Source: Nectonema munidae (Eukaryota; Nematomorpha; Nectonematoida; Nectonematidae). Taken from it: a stretch of 64,000 bases of DNA. The DNA lies in contig JAUIRK010000731.1 of the NCBI GenBank assembly GCA_030549495.1, positions 110,073 to 174,072 on the forward strand, read 5' to 3'. A model generated the notes under the pieces. That model was not told the DNA's origin. It ran no database searches and saw only the letters and a program-made list of their open reading frames with translations. Positions 12,060 through 22,615 of the stretch are shown one piece after another; position 1 is the first letter of the stretch; every line of letters begins with the position of its first letter. A program made the position numbers and the translations under genes.

Positions 12060-12610
12060 AAATGAAATGTCTTAAATTTTGGAAGATACGGGATAATTAC
12101 ATGATAATTAAATAGTTTGTACAAAAAAGAATACTAGAAATGCAATACAAATTTATATATACAAATTTACAAGGGGTACTTTGAAAAAAATTGAAGGAAA
12201 TGTTAAAAACATTGCGAACTACCCAACTAAAGCATTAAATTAAATAAGTATGCTATAAAGTTGAATTCTGGAATAAGAGACTTGATTGTTTAAATGATAT
12301 TAAGCAATGATAAAAAGGTTATTTATTCTAACTTGTGTATTTTAATTTAACTACTTCAGTTACAGTAATCAACGCGGATGAACCATTTTATCTTTAATGA
12401 TTCTTTCTTATAAAGTTATATGCTATAAAAATATTTCTCGTGCTCAAAAACTTTTGGGCTCTTCTTCAAATTCGTGTCTACGGTATTGCATCGAATAAAC
12501 TATAGTATAGCTGAAAATCTGACTGATTTTATTATATCAAATCAAATGGGAATTTATAAATAAAGATATAGATTGAGAAATTTCAAATTTTGGGGATAGG
12601 AGGTTTTTCA
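12060..12610. repeat. Dispersed intronic repeat, copy 2
   Basis: Resembles 4430-5100 in order (see that entry) and lies just upstream of exon C. Non-coding. Confidence 0.4.
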
Positions 12611-12662
12611 TATTAGCTTCAATGCAAGGTGTTTGTTGTAAAGACGTTTTTCCTATCCCTAG

Positions 12663-12819
12663 GAATAACTCCTATGTGGCAGTTGATACAGGCGATTCTT
12701 CCAACGGAGGGCGATGTCAAGATCAGCCTTGTTTTCGCTAATGTAAGTGATGACGACATCTTGCTAAAGAGTGAGATTGAAGCAATGGCCCAGAAGTACC
12801 CGGACCAGTTCTCGTACTG
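12663..12819 (+). CDS. NADH-cytochrome b5 reductase, internal exon C (NADH domain)
   Basis: The acceptor is CTATCCCTAG and the donor TACTG|GTAAGT. The exon enters in phase 1 and leaves in phase 2. The first two bases complete glycine of GGTG-ITPM, the nucleotide-binding loop, followed by WQLIQAILP, ISLVFANVSDDDILLKSEIE (family pattern FANxTxxDILLRxEL) and YPDQFSY. The terminal tryptophan codon is split and completed by exon D, giving SYW-FVVDK, where family members usually have WYTVD. Confidence 0.96.
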
Positions 12820-13749
12820 GTAAGTCTGTCTTACTTTACACTTTTCCAGTACAAACTGTCTTCAGCTTTTTAAGCAAGCAGGGAGGGAAGCCAGCGAGCG
12901 ATGACCCTTATATATACGCATTTTAGGGTACGGCAAAAAAGTACGAAATCTTTATTTCAAATACACAGAACGAATAATAAAATTGATCCAGGCTCCACTA
13001 CGCTTTTTTGTTAGCAAATTGGTAAATAGATTTTTGTGGATCTTAGATGGAAGCTTACTATCTTTTCATAGATTCGTAACGTTTTACAAAATGCAACTCG
13101 TATAAATGCGATGAAAATACGGGTATTCGTTAGTCCTTCAATTATTATTTGGAATTAGTGTTTACTTTTAGTTACACGCATAAGGAAATGCGGTGCTATA
13201 TAAGGAGTGATAACGTTTTGCACTGGAGTATTGTCCTTTTTTACAAAGGCGATAATGATTTGATCCTTCGAAGATATATCACATGCTGCTAAAAGGATTA
13301 GGCTTCTCTTTTAGTAGAGGTCTACCCCTAAAATAAAGAAGAGAAACCTTTAAAAAAAAGCTATCACATGCTGTTTATATACATTTTAGCTAAATTTTAT
13401 TTATAATATATAGAGATTGCGGCTGAAGGGTCATCATAAAGTTTTTAGGTTAAGTGAATAGGAAAATAGTTTTAAAAAACGTTATGGATGAAATCCGTAA
13501 GTTGTAGAGTGATATTTCGCGTTCTCAATGCTTCTTCAGACACAAGACCCCCTAGGTTACACTATCTCGTTATTAGTGTAATCTATCATTTCGAAAAAGA
13601 GAATTTCTGAAAATACTCACAGCGAAAAATATAGAATTGTAGTAGGAATATATCAAGCGTGCTATGATAGCTTTTGAAAATGAGATTCTAGGTAACGATT
13701 TTTCATCTAACCAGTACAATTTTACTTTCAAATAACACTATTACATGAC
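12820..13749. other. Start of an 18-kb intron, no recognised feature
   Basis: Intron sequence between exon C and the first transposon piece. A short imperfect hairpin lies at about 13300-13360 (CTTCTCTTTTA against TAAAATAAAGAAGAGAA). Nothing codes. Confidence 0.5.
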
Positions 13750-13759
13750 AGGATGAAAT

Positions 13760-14060
13760 GTCTAATTTTGTTAAAGAGAAGTTGGTTGAAATTCTGCAAA
13801 AGTGAAAGTTTCTATCCAGGTTGATAAGAGCACAATTCATGAGCAAACTATCCTTCTGATCTATATCAGATTCATTTATGAAAGTGAAATTAGGAAAAAA
13901 ATGTCTAAATTAAATGTTTACCTGAAATCAATCAGTGAGGTAATTCTGTATTTTAATGATAAAATATTATATTGACTAATTTGATCAATATTGACTCAGA
14001 TGGGGCTGCATCCATTAGTAGAAAGTGAAAGACTGTTTCTTGGAATTTATTGAGCAAAAC
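13760..14060 (+). pseudogene. hAT transposase fragment, ZBED5-like, + strand
   Basis: Around 13815-13935 the + strand reads IQVDKSTIHEQTILL, then IRF and a lysine-rich stretch, clearly homologous to LQVDESTMINSQSILL in the minus-strand element at 15.2 kb. About 50 bp later DSDGAASIS fits the next hAT motif (TDGAxSM). The catalytic-site context D-E-S has become D-K-S here. It is a short relic in head-to-head arrangement with its better preserved neighbour; separated from it by about 100 bp. Confidence 0.65.
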
Positions 14061-14099
14061 TTCAATGGCTTCCTTGAGGCTGATGATTTTTCATCAATT

Positions 14100-15757
14100 T
14101 TCTGATTTCTGGCTCCATATATGTAAGCTTGAGCCTTAAATCACCCGTTTCTTCTATTTTCAATTTATTTCTTTGAATAATCTGAATCCTGCTTCTACCA
14201 AGTATGTCGAAGGAAATGCGAAAAACAAAAATCTAATTTTTTCCCAAAGATTCGGGTACAACAAGCGATTCTTTAGCCAGAATTTCTCATAACCTGACAA
14301 GGTAAACAAGGCTTTAGCTTCAATGTCATTTTGCAAATCTATCATTTCTTCTTGAAGTTTTAGTTAATTTCCCTAGCATCAAACTTAAAAGGATCAAAAC
14401 GCCATTCAGGAACTTGAACATTAATTAAATCTTCAAATCTCTTTGATATTTCAGACTTTAACATACTTAAATGACTTGTGTATACTTTTATAGCATTCTC
14501 ATTAAATTTAAAGCCCTCTTTGCATATCAAATCAAGATTCGGAAATTGGTGAAAATTATGACGCGATATACTCGAAGAAAACATGTCCATTTTGTTTATA
14601 AAAGCGACAATAACTCCTTTAGCTTTTATTAGATTTGATGATGGTCCTTGCAGTTTTAAATTGATATCATTTAACTTCGCAAAAATATCAGCCAGATATA
14701 CAATGTCACTTTTGATTAGGCTTATTTTGTCAAAAGTTTCACTGTCCTCTTTCTTGAAAAAATCCAGAATACTGTCATAAAGATCGAAAAATCTTTGAAG
14801 ACAATTACCCTTGGAAAGCCACTTTATTTCGGTATGCATTAAAAGGGTGGTAAAATTCTCTTCATTATCTTTGCAGAGACTTTGAAAAATTCTATCTTTG
14901 TGTGAACTCGTCTTTATTTTATTTATTGCTTTGATTGCAATTTGCAACGATTCAGAAAGACTAGCTGACATAAGTTTACTAGCCAGGTGTTGTCTATGAA
15001 TCACACAGTGAACTGTAAGAATAGCTGGGCAAATTCTCTTTAAATGCGCTAAAAATCCTCTGTATCGCCCGACCATTGATTGTGCGCCATGTTTTTTTCA
15101 AGAAAATAACTTTCAACAGACTTAAAAATAATTGAATCTTTTGTATCACTGGTTAAAGACCTTGCAAATAAAAATTCTTCTGTTAATTCTGAATTGTTAT
15201 TAATGAATCTTACATATGAAAGCAAAATTGATTGGCTGTTAATCATAGTAGATTCATCGACTTGTAACACAAATTCTGTACATCTTAATGGTTTCTATGT
15301 TTTTTGACATTTCATTTATTCTGGATAATACAGTATTATTACTCAAGGGTATCATGGAAAGTAGATTTTTTCACTTGGGCCAATCATGATATCAACAAAG
15401 TCTTTGATACAAGGTAATATCAAATTTTCTCCAATACTGTGCGCCTTACCAGACTTTGCAATTAGGAGAGAAATTTTATAAGAAGCCTAAAGGCCTTTTT
15501 CAAGGTTACTTGAGTTTCTGAAAGTTTTCATACTCATGCACTGCTTTTCATATTTTTTAAAGTTTTTGAAATAAAGTTCGTTCTTATTTACTTTATCTTA
15601 AATAGTAACTTAATCGAGATGGCTTCATTGCTTCGTTTGAAAAAGTTTTTCCACCAACTACACAATGTGGTAGTTTTTTATTAGAAGGGCACTTGATAAA
15701 ACCGAGTTTTAGATATTCTGAGGAATAGTGACGAAGCTTTTTATTTTCAGACATTTG
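14100..15757 (-). pseudogene. hAT transposase, ZBED5/FAM200-like, decayed
   Basis: Cut-and-paste DNA transposase of the hAT group that gave rise to vertebrate ZBED5 and FAM200 genes. Reading down the minus strand: MSENKKLRHYSSEYLKLGF near 15755 (the N-terminal KRKYxxEYLxxGF pattern), LQVDESTMINSQSIL (first catalytic Asp region, about 15265), a gap where a TDGAxSM motif is expected, CVIHRQHLASK (about 15000; the family CxIHRxxL motif), WLSKGNCLQRFFDLYDSI, then a long helical stretch to PFKFDAREIN, and finally LFFAFPSTYLVEAGFRLFKE, which is the C-terminal hAT dimerisation segment. Frames change between about 15076 and 15050 and between 14360 and 14345, and stops interrupt 15300-15690. No terminal repeats found. 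Confidence 0.85.
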
Positions 15758-15760
15758 TAT

Positions 15761-16150
15761 CAACAAAAAATGAGAGATAGTGAGAACAAAAAGTATCTAA
15801 AATTTTAATGAAAGTTAAATATATTAAAAAATACAGACAAATATAATTCATAAGTTTGCTTAAGTTGCATAAAAGCTGAACTAACACCTAAGGAATTATG
15901 AAAACTTATGAGTTTGAATGTGTTGTAATTTTTCAAAAACAGTTCCATAAGCACATAAATAACACTGTACAACAAATTTTAGTGTTGAAAAAAAACATAG
16001 ATCTCTTATGCTTTTTATTATCAAGTTTGATCCACTGAATATGAATTTAATAATAAAATGTGTATATCACGTCCCATTTTTTTGTAAATCGTTAATTTGA
16101 TAATAATAATTAATTGATTTTTACTTATTTCGAATATATCCTAAATTATA
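15761..16150. other. No recognisable feature
   Basis: AT-rich spacer between the hAT remnant and the next minus-strand element. May contain their untranslated flanks. Confidence 0.4.
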
Positions 16151-16154
16151 TTTA

Positions 16155-17897
16155 TTTGAAAAAAATATACTAAATTTGTTTCTTATATTTGTTTTTTCTT
16201 TTGTAAGATGTTTCAGGTGTATCACGTTTAAGGTTCCAGCAAAAGTCCGCGAGCATAGCAGGAGTCCACTTTCCCTTTTACCTACTTTCTATTAAAGCAA
16301 TGTCTTGATGGAATCTTTCTCCATGCTCATCACTTACATCTGCGGTATTTCTTGGAAAAAAAGATAGGTGAGAATGAAGAAAATGCATTTTGAGTGACAT
16401 ATTGCACCAAAGATCTCTATAGCTATTAATTAGTCCTTGAACTTTTATTTCTCTCATCGTATCTTCATGTTTTCCTAGAAGTCCTTTGCTTACATCTTTA
16501 AAAGCTTGCCAAGCTGCCAATTCAGTTTGATCCATTGTAATTTCAAAATTTTTATCATAAATTTGCTTACGAATCTGAGGACCTATAAAAATACCTTCCT
16601 TGATCTTAGCATCGCTTATTTTAGGAAAAATCTTTTTAAGATACTGAAAACAAGGCTTACTGTGTTGCAATGCTTTTGTAAACTGTTTCATTAAGCCTAA
16701 TTTTCTATGCAATGGTGGTAAAATAATTTTTGCTTTTGGAACTAGTGGCTCATGTATTATGTTATTGCAGCCAATCGTAATAGATTGCCTGGGTGGCCAT
16801 TCGGAGTGTATGTAATGTTTTGACTTAGCCCTACTGTCCCAATTGCAAAGGAAACACATGAACTTTGTGTATCCAGCTTGAAGACCACTGAGAATAGCTA
16901 CTACTTTTAAATCAGCACAAATTAACCAATTGTGCTCTTTGTATTTGATGCGTTCAAGAATAAAAGCCAAGTTTTCATAGTTTTCTTTCAAAATAATGGA
17001 ATGAGAGATTGGAATAGAAGGCATAGTGTTTCCAATATGCAACAAAACAGCTTTCATGCTGTAAAGCGATTGGTCTATGAATAACCTGCACATATTTGGA
17101 TCATATGACATTTCAAGTACACTAAATAAACCATCGATATCGTTAGAGTAAGTCAAACTGTCTTCTAAAGAAAAAAACTTCTCTATATCGGCAGAACGTT
17201 TTCTGAACATACTAATTTTAACATCTTCATTTAACAAATGCCATTGCTGTAAACGAGACGCCAGGAGTTCACTCTGCTGCTTAGTAAGTGATAAATCGCG
17301 AACAAGATCATTTAGTTCAGTTTGTGTTATAAAATGTGGTTTCTTATCGGATTCCAGCACTGCTGCATAATTTGCATCATGCATTTCTGAATCTTCTGAG
17401 TTGCAGCTTTCATCGCTTGGCACTTTTAAAGGTAGGTGAGGTACAGGAATATCATTTGAATGTGAGACTGGGCGAATAGCAGAAGCAAGACTTGGATACA
17501 AAATAGATTTTTTGTTTTTTCTATTACAGCCTAAATAAAAAATCCTTTACTAGTTTAATTAGAAAATTTTAATAAATTAACATACCTTTGATATCAGTTA
17601 AACAGAAATAGCAATCTGTTAAATGATCTTTAGGTTCTCTCCAGATCATTGGCACTCCAAAGAGAAGTCCAGGCCCTTTTCCTTTTGCCCAAGCAGAAAG
17701 AGAACTTGTACATTTAACACAACCTATGTGGAGTGCCCAGTTTTTGTCTTGATCACCAACTTTACATCCAAAGTATAGCTCATAAAGTTTTTTGACATGT
17801 GGTGTCAAATGCCTCTTGTATTGGTTTAATGTAACTGAACCACATATGTAGCAAAATTTATCAGGTAAATTTTTACACTCTCGGCATTTTGAAATTT
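16155..17897 (-). pseudogene. Uncharacterised transposase-like family, copy 1 (two exons)
   Basis: Minus-strand gene of about 545 codons. Exon 1 (17586 to about 17897) has cysteine pairs CREC, CYIC, CVKC and CYFC plus GDQDKNWALH and FGVPMIWREPKDH. A 55-bp intron (17531-17585, GTATGT...TTTAG) follows, then exon 2: LYPSLASAIRPV, an acidic linker, LNDLVRDLSLTKQQSELLAS, RLFIDQSLYSMKAVLLH, CADLKVVAIL, CFLCNWDSR, LPPLHRKLGLMKQF, FIGPQIRK and DEHGERFHQD. I recognise this as a multi-copy family usually annotated only as uncharacterised protein in arthropods and Hydra. FID, CAD and DEHGERF could form a DDE-type triad, but that is inference. An in-frame TAA (16278-16280) falls where relatives read RYQGKW, after which the frame continues (KGKWTPAMLADFCW). 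The start region also seems shifted: ATGCCGAGA is out of frame with CREC. Otherwise nearly intact. Confidence 0.75.
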
Positions 17898-19862
17898 TAA
17901 CTTTTACAAATTATAGAATAATATTCTAAAAAAGATAAATCTATAATACAAAGATTGGAAGCGAATCATATATATATATATCAGAGGTCTGGTAAGACCT
18001 CCGGGGAGACAAATTGTTGTAAAATCAAAATTTATTTTTTACAAAAAACTGAAAGGTGCCACAAAAAAATCACTTTCATATTCGTCATCGGCGTGAAAAA
18101 TACTCTTAAAAAATGCTAATCAAATTTTCGTTTTTTTTATTGTTGTACAGTGTAATTTGGTAAAACTGAATATTCTACTCCCTAAAAATTTAACTGTTTT
18201 TATAAGTCTAATGCAAAAATACAAGAATTCTATTCTTTGAGAAACCAAAAATTTATCCAAAAATTACGTTTACAAGTTTAAATTGTTTCTTTCCATTTGA
18301 AACTATAAATGCCAGTCTTATTAAAGCAAATTTTATAAATATGCATAATTTAGTATTGCTTTAATTTATATTTTTTACAAGTATATCGAAGCTGATATAA
18401 ATAGATAAATATTAGACTCAAGTTAAAAATCTGAAACTTAAATAAAAAGGAACTAATTTAAATTGTAAAAAGGTTTATTTATACCGGAAAAGTGTTTATT
18501 TTGACCTAAATAGAAAATGGTATATATTCACATCTTCACACATATTCAAAGATGTATGCTCACAATTTTAATTATTGGTTCACTTAATGTTTAGGAAAAA
18601 TCATAGATCGGAAATCCTAAGTTGAATAGCTGATACTTATTTCCAATGTGAAATAAATAATCCAAAATAGCGATTCTAAATTTGTTTATTTCTTACTCAG
18701 GAAAAATGTTTGAGTTTTTTTTAAGTATGCAATATAGACTAAATTAAAATTGTTAGTAAATGAGGTCACACTAAAAACTCAAGCTATGGGTAAGTTACAT
18801 AAATAAATCCTATTAATTTCAAGAAACAAATTTTTTACTTCAGTACAAAAAAGTTTTAAATTTGGCTTTACTTTGCAAAAAAAATAAAACTTAATAACTA
18901 AAAGGAAGCAAAAAACACAAAGTTTATTTTTGCAAAAAAATATTTATTATTTGAGTTTTATTTATATTGTGTTGTAAAATTAAAAAATCTGTTTTTGCAT
19001 TTTTATTTCTATCCTGACTATGGTACACGTAAATATTAAATGAAAACTCAATTCAAAAGTGCGACAGTTTTAATTTAACTATGCTAGAAGAATAGGAAAA
19101 TAAGATTAAAAAATGAAAGCAAATTACTCACACACAAGTAAGCTTGTATCAGTAAGTAGGAAAGAATAAAATAGATTGATGAAGATGAATAAAAGTGAAC
19201 TTTAGAACAAAATGCAAGTGGATGTTGGCTCACTACAAGCAATGAATGCAAAAGGTAAGAAAGGAGCTATTATCGCAATCGGTTCTAGGAGAATCTCTGA
19301 TTGTGGTGATTCACTGATTATTTCTTCATTCTTTGATATAACCGCTAGCATGCATTATCTCTTCTCCACTAATGTGCAGTTCTTATTTTCCTCATCACTC
19401 TCTCTTACTCTATATACGCTTGTTATTCTTTTAACATGCTCACTCGCTATGCGCGCATTGATAACGTCTGAGAAAGAAGTGTATGAGTTTGACGGGTGTG
19501 TGGCATAAAACGAAATCAAATAACTGTCATATATTGAAGAATAGATATTTAATTTTAATTACATAATTTTATTCAACTTATTGTTAAATATTTATTATTT
19601 CAACACTTTAATGTATTATTTTAGACAAATTTATTTCTAACTATAGGTAGCAACCTCTCTATAACCATAAAATGTCTAATTTAAAACTGCTTAATATGAA
19701 AATAAAAAAATAATAGAATATATTATATTTTATTTCTACTTTATATTTACTATTACTTTTTACTTTTTAAATCAATACAAACATAATTAAATTTACCCAA
19801 AACAGTCTTCAATGTAATAATTAGATATTGTTTGAAAAAATACATACAAGAAAATTTTTATT
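17898..19862. other. Nearly 2 kb without a recognisable gene
   Basis: Very AT-rich. 17968-18010 carries the inverted form of the TTGTCTCCCCGGAG motif seen at 3183. A 98-codon open frame at 19212-19508 has a somewhat higher GC content and a hydrophobic middle (SLSLTLYTLVILLTC), but no homology that I recognise, so it is not called. Confidence 0.45.
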
Positions 19863-21110
19863 TCAAGATAAAATATATGAAACATCAAATCTTCTTCCAT
19901 TTAATATTGAAAAATCCACTTCATATGCTTCGTCTGTTTGATTTGACAGTTTGATATCATGAGCATGACAAATAACTGAGGTAAGTCTGGAAAGAAAAAG
20001 GGAAACATTTTTATTTCGATGATAATCGTTTTGGATCCTTTCAATATTTTCTTCTCTCTCTTTTCTTTTGGCTTCGTTGCTCCCATTCCAGCAATACTTT
20101 GAATTTATTTCTTCTATCTCACACATATCTTTCATTAATTTTTCTTCTGAACTTATAAAAAAATTCATAACTTCCCAAGCTGTTGTATTTTCAAAAGGAA
20201 GGTGAGATTTCATTCCAAAATGTTGCAAAAGGTTTATTAGAAAAGTAAAAAGTAAACTTATCACTTAATAAAGAAAGAAAGATTTATTCAAGAAAAAATG
20301 TATAAAAAAAATAACAAATTATAAAGTGTAATTTTGCGAAGGTCATATCTGAAATCATAAGAGAAAAAGTCTAAAATATTGTTAAAAATTTTGGGTAACT
20401 TCCCATTAAATAATTTAAATATATACATAGCAAGTTTGAAATGAAACAAATCATTTACTTTAAGAATTTTATTTTCCAGAAATAGATTATTGGTATGGCA
20501 AATATAATTGGTATTATATATATATCCAAAGCTTTTTTCTGTGTTTTTTCACTTACGCGTTGTGAAACCCTTCACAATGATTGTTTGTTCTAATTGCTTT
20601 TCCTTGTACATTCCATATATTTATATTGCAATTACGAATCCAAGTAATTTCAAAATATTCAACAAAACTACCAATTTCAAGGGGTTCTAAAAATCTCTTC
20701 ATTTTGTTAAATATATATTTCACCTAAAATTTTTGAGTCAATAAAAGCTTAAAGTAAACGTATAAAGTACTTCTGAAGGTGGCAAAAATGCAATTGCAAG
20801 TAACATCCTAATACAATGTCTGAATTTAGTTGATTTTGAGTATTTGGACCCATACCCTAAGGATGCTAGCTTTCTGTAGACCGATTGACAGAAATGAAAA
20901 TAACATCCCGAGTATGTGGCATTAACAAAAGACTAAAATGAATGTATTAAAAGAAACAAATTTAAATTAAAAGTAAATAAAAAAACGTACTTTTTTTCCT
21001 GAAGAAATGATTCCTTTTTCAAAATCACCACAAATACTAGTAACTTGATCTTCCCGAATTACTTTTTTCAGACTTTGGAAGATATTACTTAAAAAAAATA
21101 CATTTTAAAG
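19863..21110 (-). pseudogene. Mutator-like (MULE) transposase, 3' half, spliced exons
   Basis: Reading down the minus strand: an exon with ICGDFEKGIISS (about 21090-20990; second catalytic Asp region) ending at a GT donor; an exon beginning after TTTTAG with SGCYFHFCQSVYRKLASLGY and MLLAIAFLPPSEV; an exon ending RTNNHCEGFHNA before GTAAGTG (about 20700-20560); and a last exon (20264-19863) with TAWEVMNFFISSEEKLMKD. These match, exon for exon, the copy at 22616-24115. The DGTFKKAP exon that should lie upstream is missing on this strand but is present inverted at 21.6-22.1 kb. Family knowledge: MULE transposases cut and paste DNA and often carry a FLYWCH zinc finger. Confidence 0.75.
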
Positions 21111-21584
21111 ATTTGAAGTAAAAAGAAAAAAGATTACTTGTATGTTTCTTCGGAAAAAATCTTGCCCAAGTATTCTCAAAATTTTGAAATCATAAAAAAT
21201 ATTTTCAAAATATCATTTTTATCTATACTCAACAAATGTTTATTTAATAATAGAACTAAGTATAAATGCGATGTTTTTTCAGTTTTAGTTGGATTTAGTT
21301 TTTTTAATTTTCTTTCAAATAAAATAAAGCAAAAATAATATGAATTTGAATATTTCGTATATTTTTAATCAGTTTTTCATTGATTTATAATTTATTTTTA
21401 AATAGAAGATATTGTTTAAAAAAAATTTATTTTTTGCTTTTCGTATTATACAAAATTTTAGTTAAAATTACAAAGTAATTATTTTTAGTTTTTCCCATGA
21501 TTTTATATTTTTATAATTTTTGAACATTTTTTAGGTAAAGTTATAGTTAGAAATGATGAATCCAATAATACTTTTCTTTTTTTG

Positions 21585-22106
21585 ATCATAATCATGAGAA
21601 GATTAATGAGCTAGTTGAAAAGTTTGACCGAAATATACAACATGAAGCTAAATATTCATATAAAACAACTATTTAAATTTATCAGTATTTTTTTAAGTTT
21701 TCAAAAATTTATTAAAACTTGTCAAATTTACTTTATTCGAAAGGAAAATATAACAAATCTTACCCAAGAAGATGGAAAAAATTATACATTCAAAAAAAGC
21801 ATCTTGAGAAAAATAAGATATAATAAAATAGGAACAAAGCCTATAACGGATTTAAATTTTGATATACCTGAAAAATATACATCAGCAAATCGCCTTAATT
21901 TTTTGCAACTGGATGCTTTTACAGAGCAAAACAAAAGATTAATCATTTTTCATGAAAAGATATTGGAACATTTAGTTCAAACCGCTCATGTTTCTGAAAT
22001 ATATATAGATGGAACTTTTAAAAAAGCGCCACTTTTATTCTACGAAATAATATCCATACACGCATTTTTTAACGATACACAAGTTGTTTTATTCTACCTT
22101 AATTAA
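21585..22106 (+). pseudogene. MULE transposase, 5' part (inverted relative to 19863-21110)
   Basis: Plus-strand HNHEKINELVEKF (about 21590; the end of a FLYWCH-like zinc finger), then after an AT-rich interruption an exon with YTSANRLNFLQLD, ILEHLVQTAHVS and IYIDGTFKKAPLLFYEIISI, the conserved first catalytic Asp motif DGTF of MULEs. Homology stops after DTQV at about 22085, where the related copy continues VPIVYGIVCDKREDTYW. It carries just the segments missing from the neighbouring minus-strand piece, which suggests that one element was broken by an inversion. Confidence 0.75.
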
Positions 22107-22615
22107 AAATCCAAAGCCTTACCACCATATTAAGAATAGACTTGTTCAAAACTTATGGTTATGAATAACAATCTTATGCGGACAAACAAAGAAATGTTCT
22201 GATCACCATGAATAAAATCATACAAATGCAAACAAGAAGAAAATTTTTTATTATTAAATATAAAAAAATATGCATATCATATTTATGAGCTATAAAAAAT
22301 ATTTTTTCTAAATTTTTTGTGAACTTCTATTTTGTTGTATCTTGATTGAGTTTTCCAAAAACACAGGTTTTATGTAGTTTTCCATACCACCTATGAGGTA
22401 CTACATTTGGCACGTTATTTTTTATAGTGGTTTCGCCAAGAGCCCTTGTTCACTTTATTCTAAAAAAAAAAATTGAAATTAAAAAACAAAAACAAAAAAA
22501 ATTACCTTGAAATCTTATAAATCGACATCTTCAATACTTGAAAACGTGTCAGCTTCTACGATCTATCAATAATATGACATAATAACACTTGTTATTGATA
22601 AAATAAAGCTGAATT
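22107..22615. other. Spacer between MULE copies
   Basis: No recognised coding sequence. It may hold terminal regions of either MULE copy; no terminal inverted repeat was identified. Confidence 0.4.

Noticed and set aside
19212-19508. 98-codon + strand open frame with a hydrophobic segment
   Set aside because: No homology recognised, no splice or promoter evidence, and isolated in transposon-rich intron.
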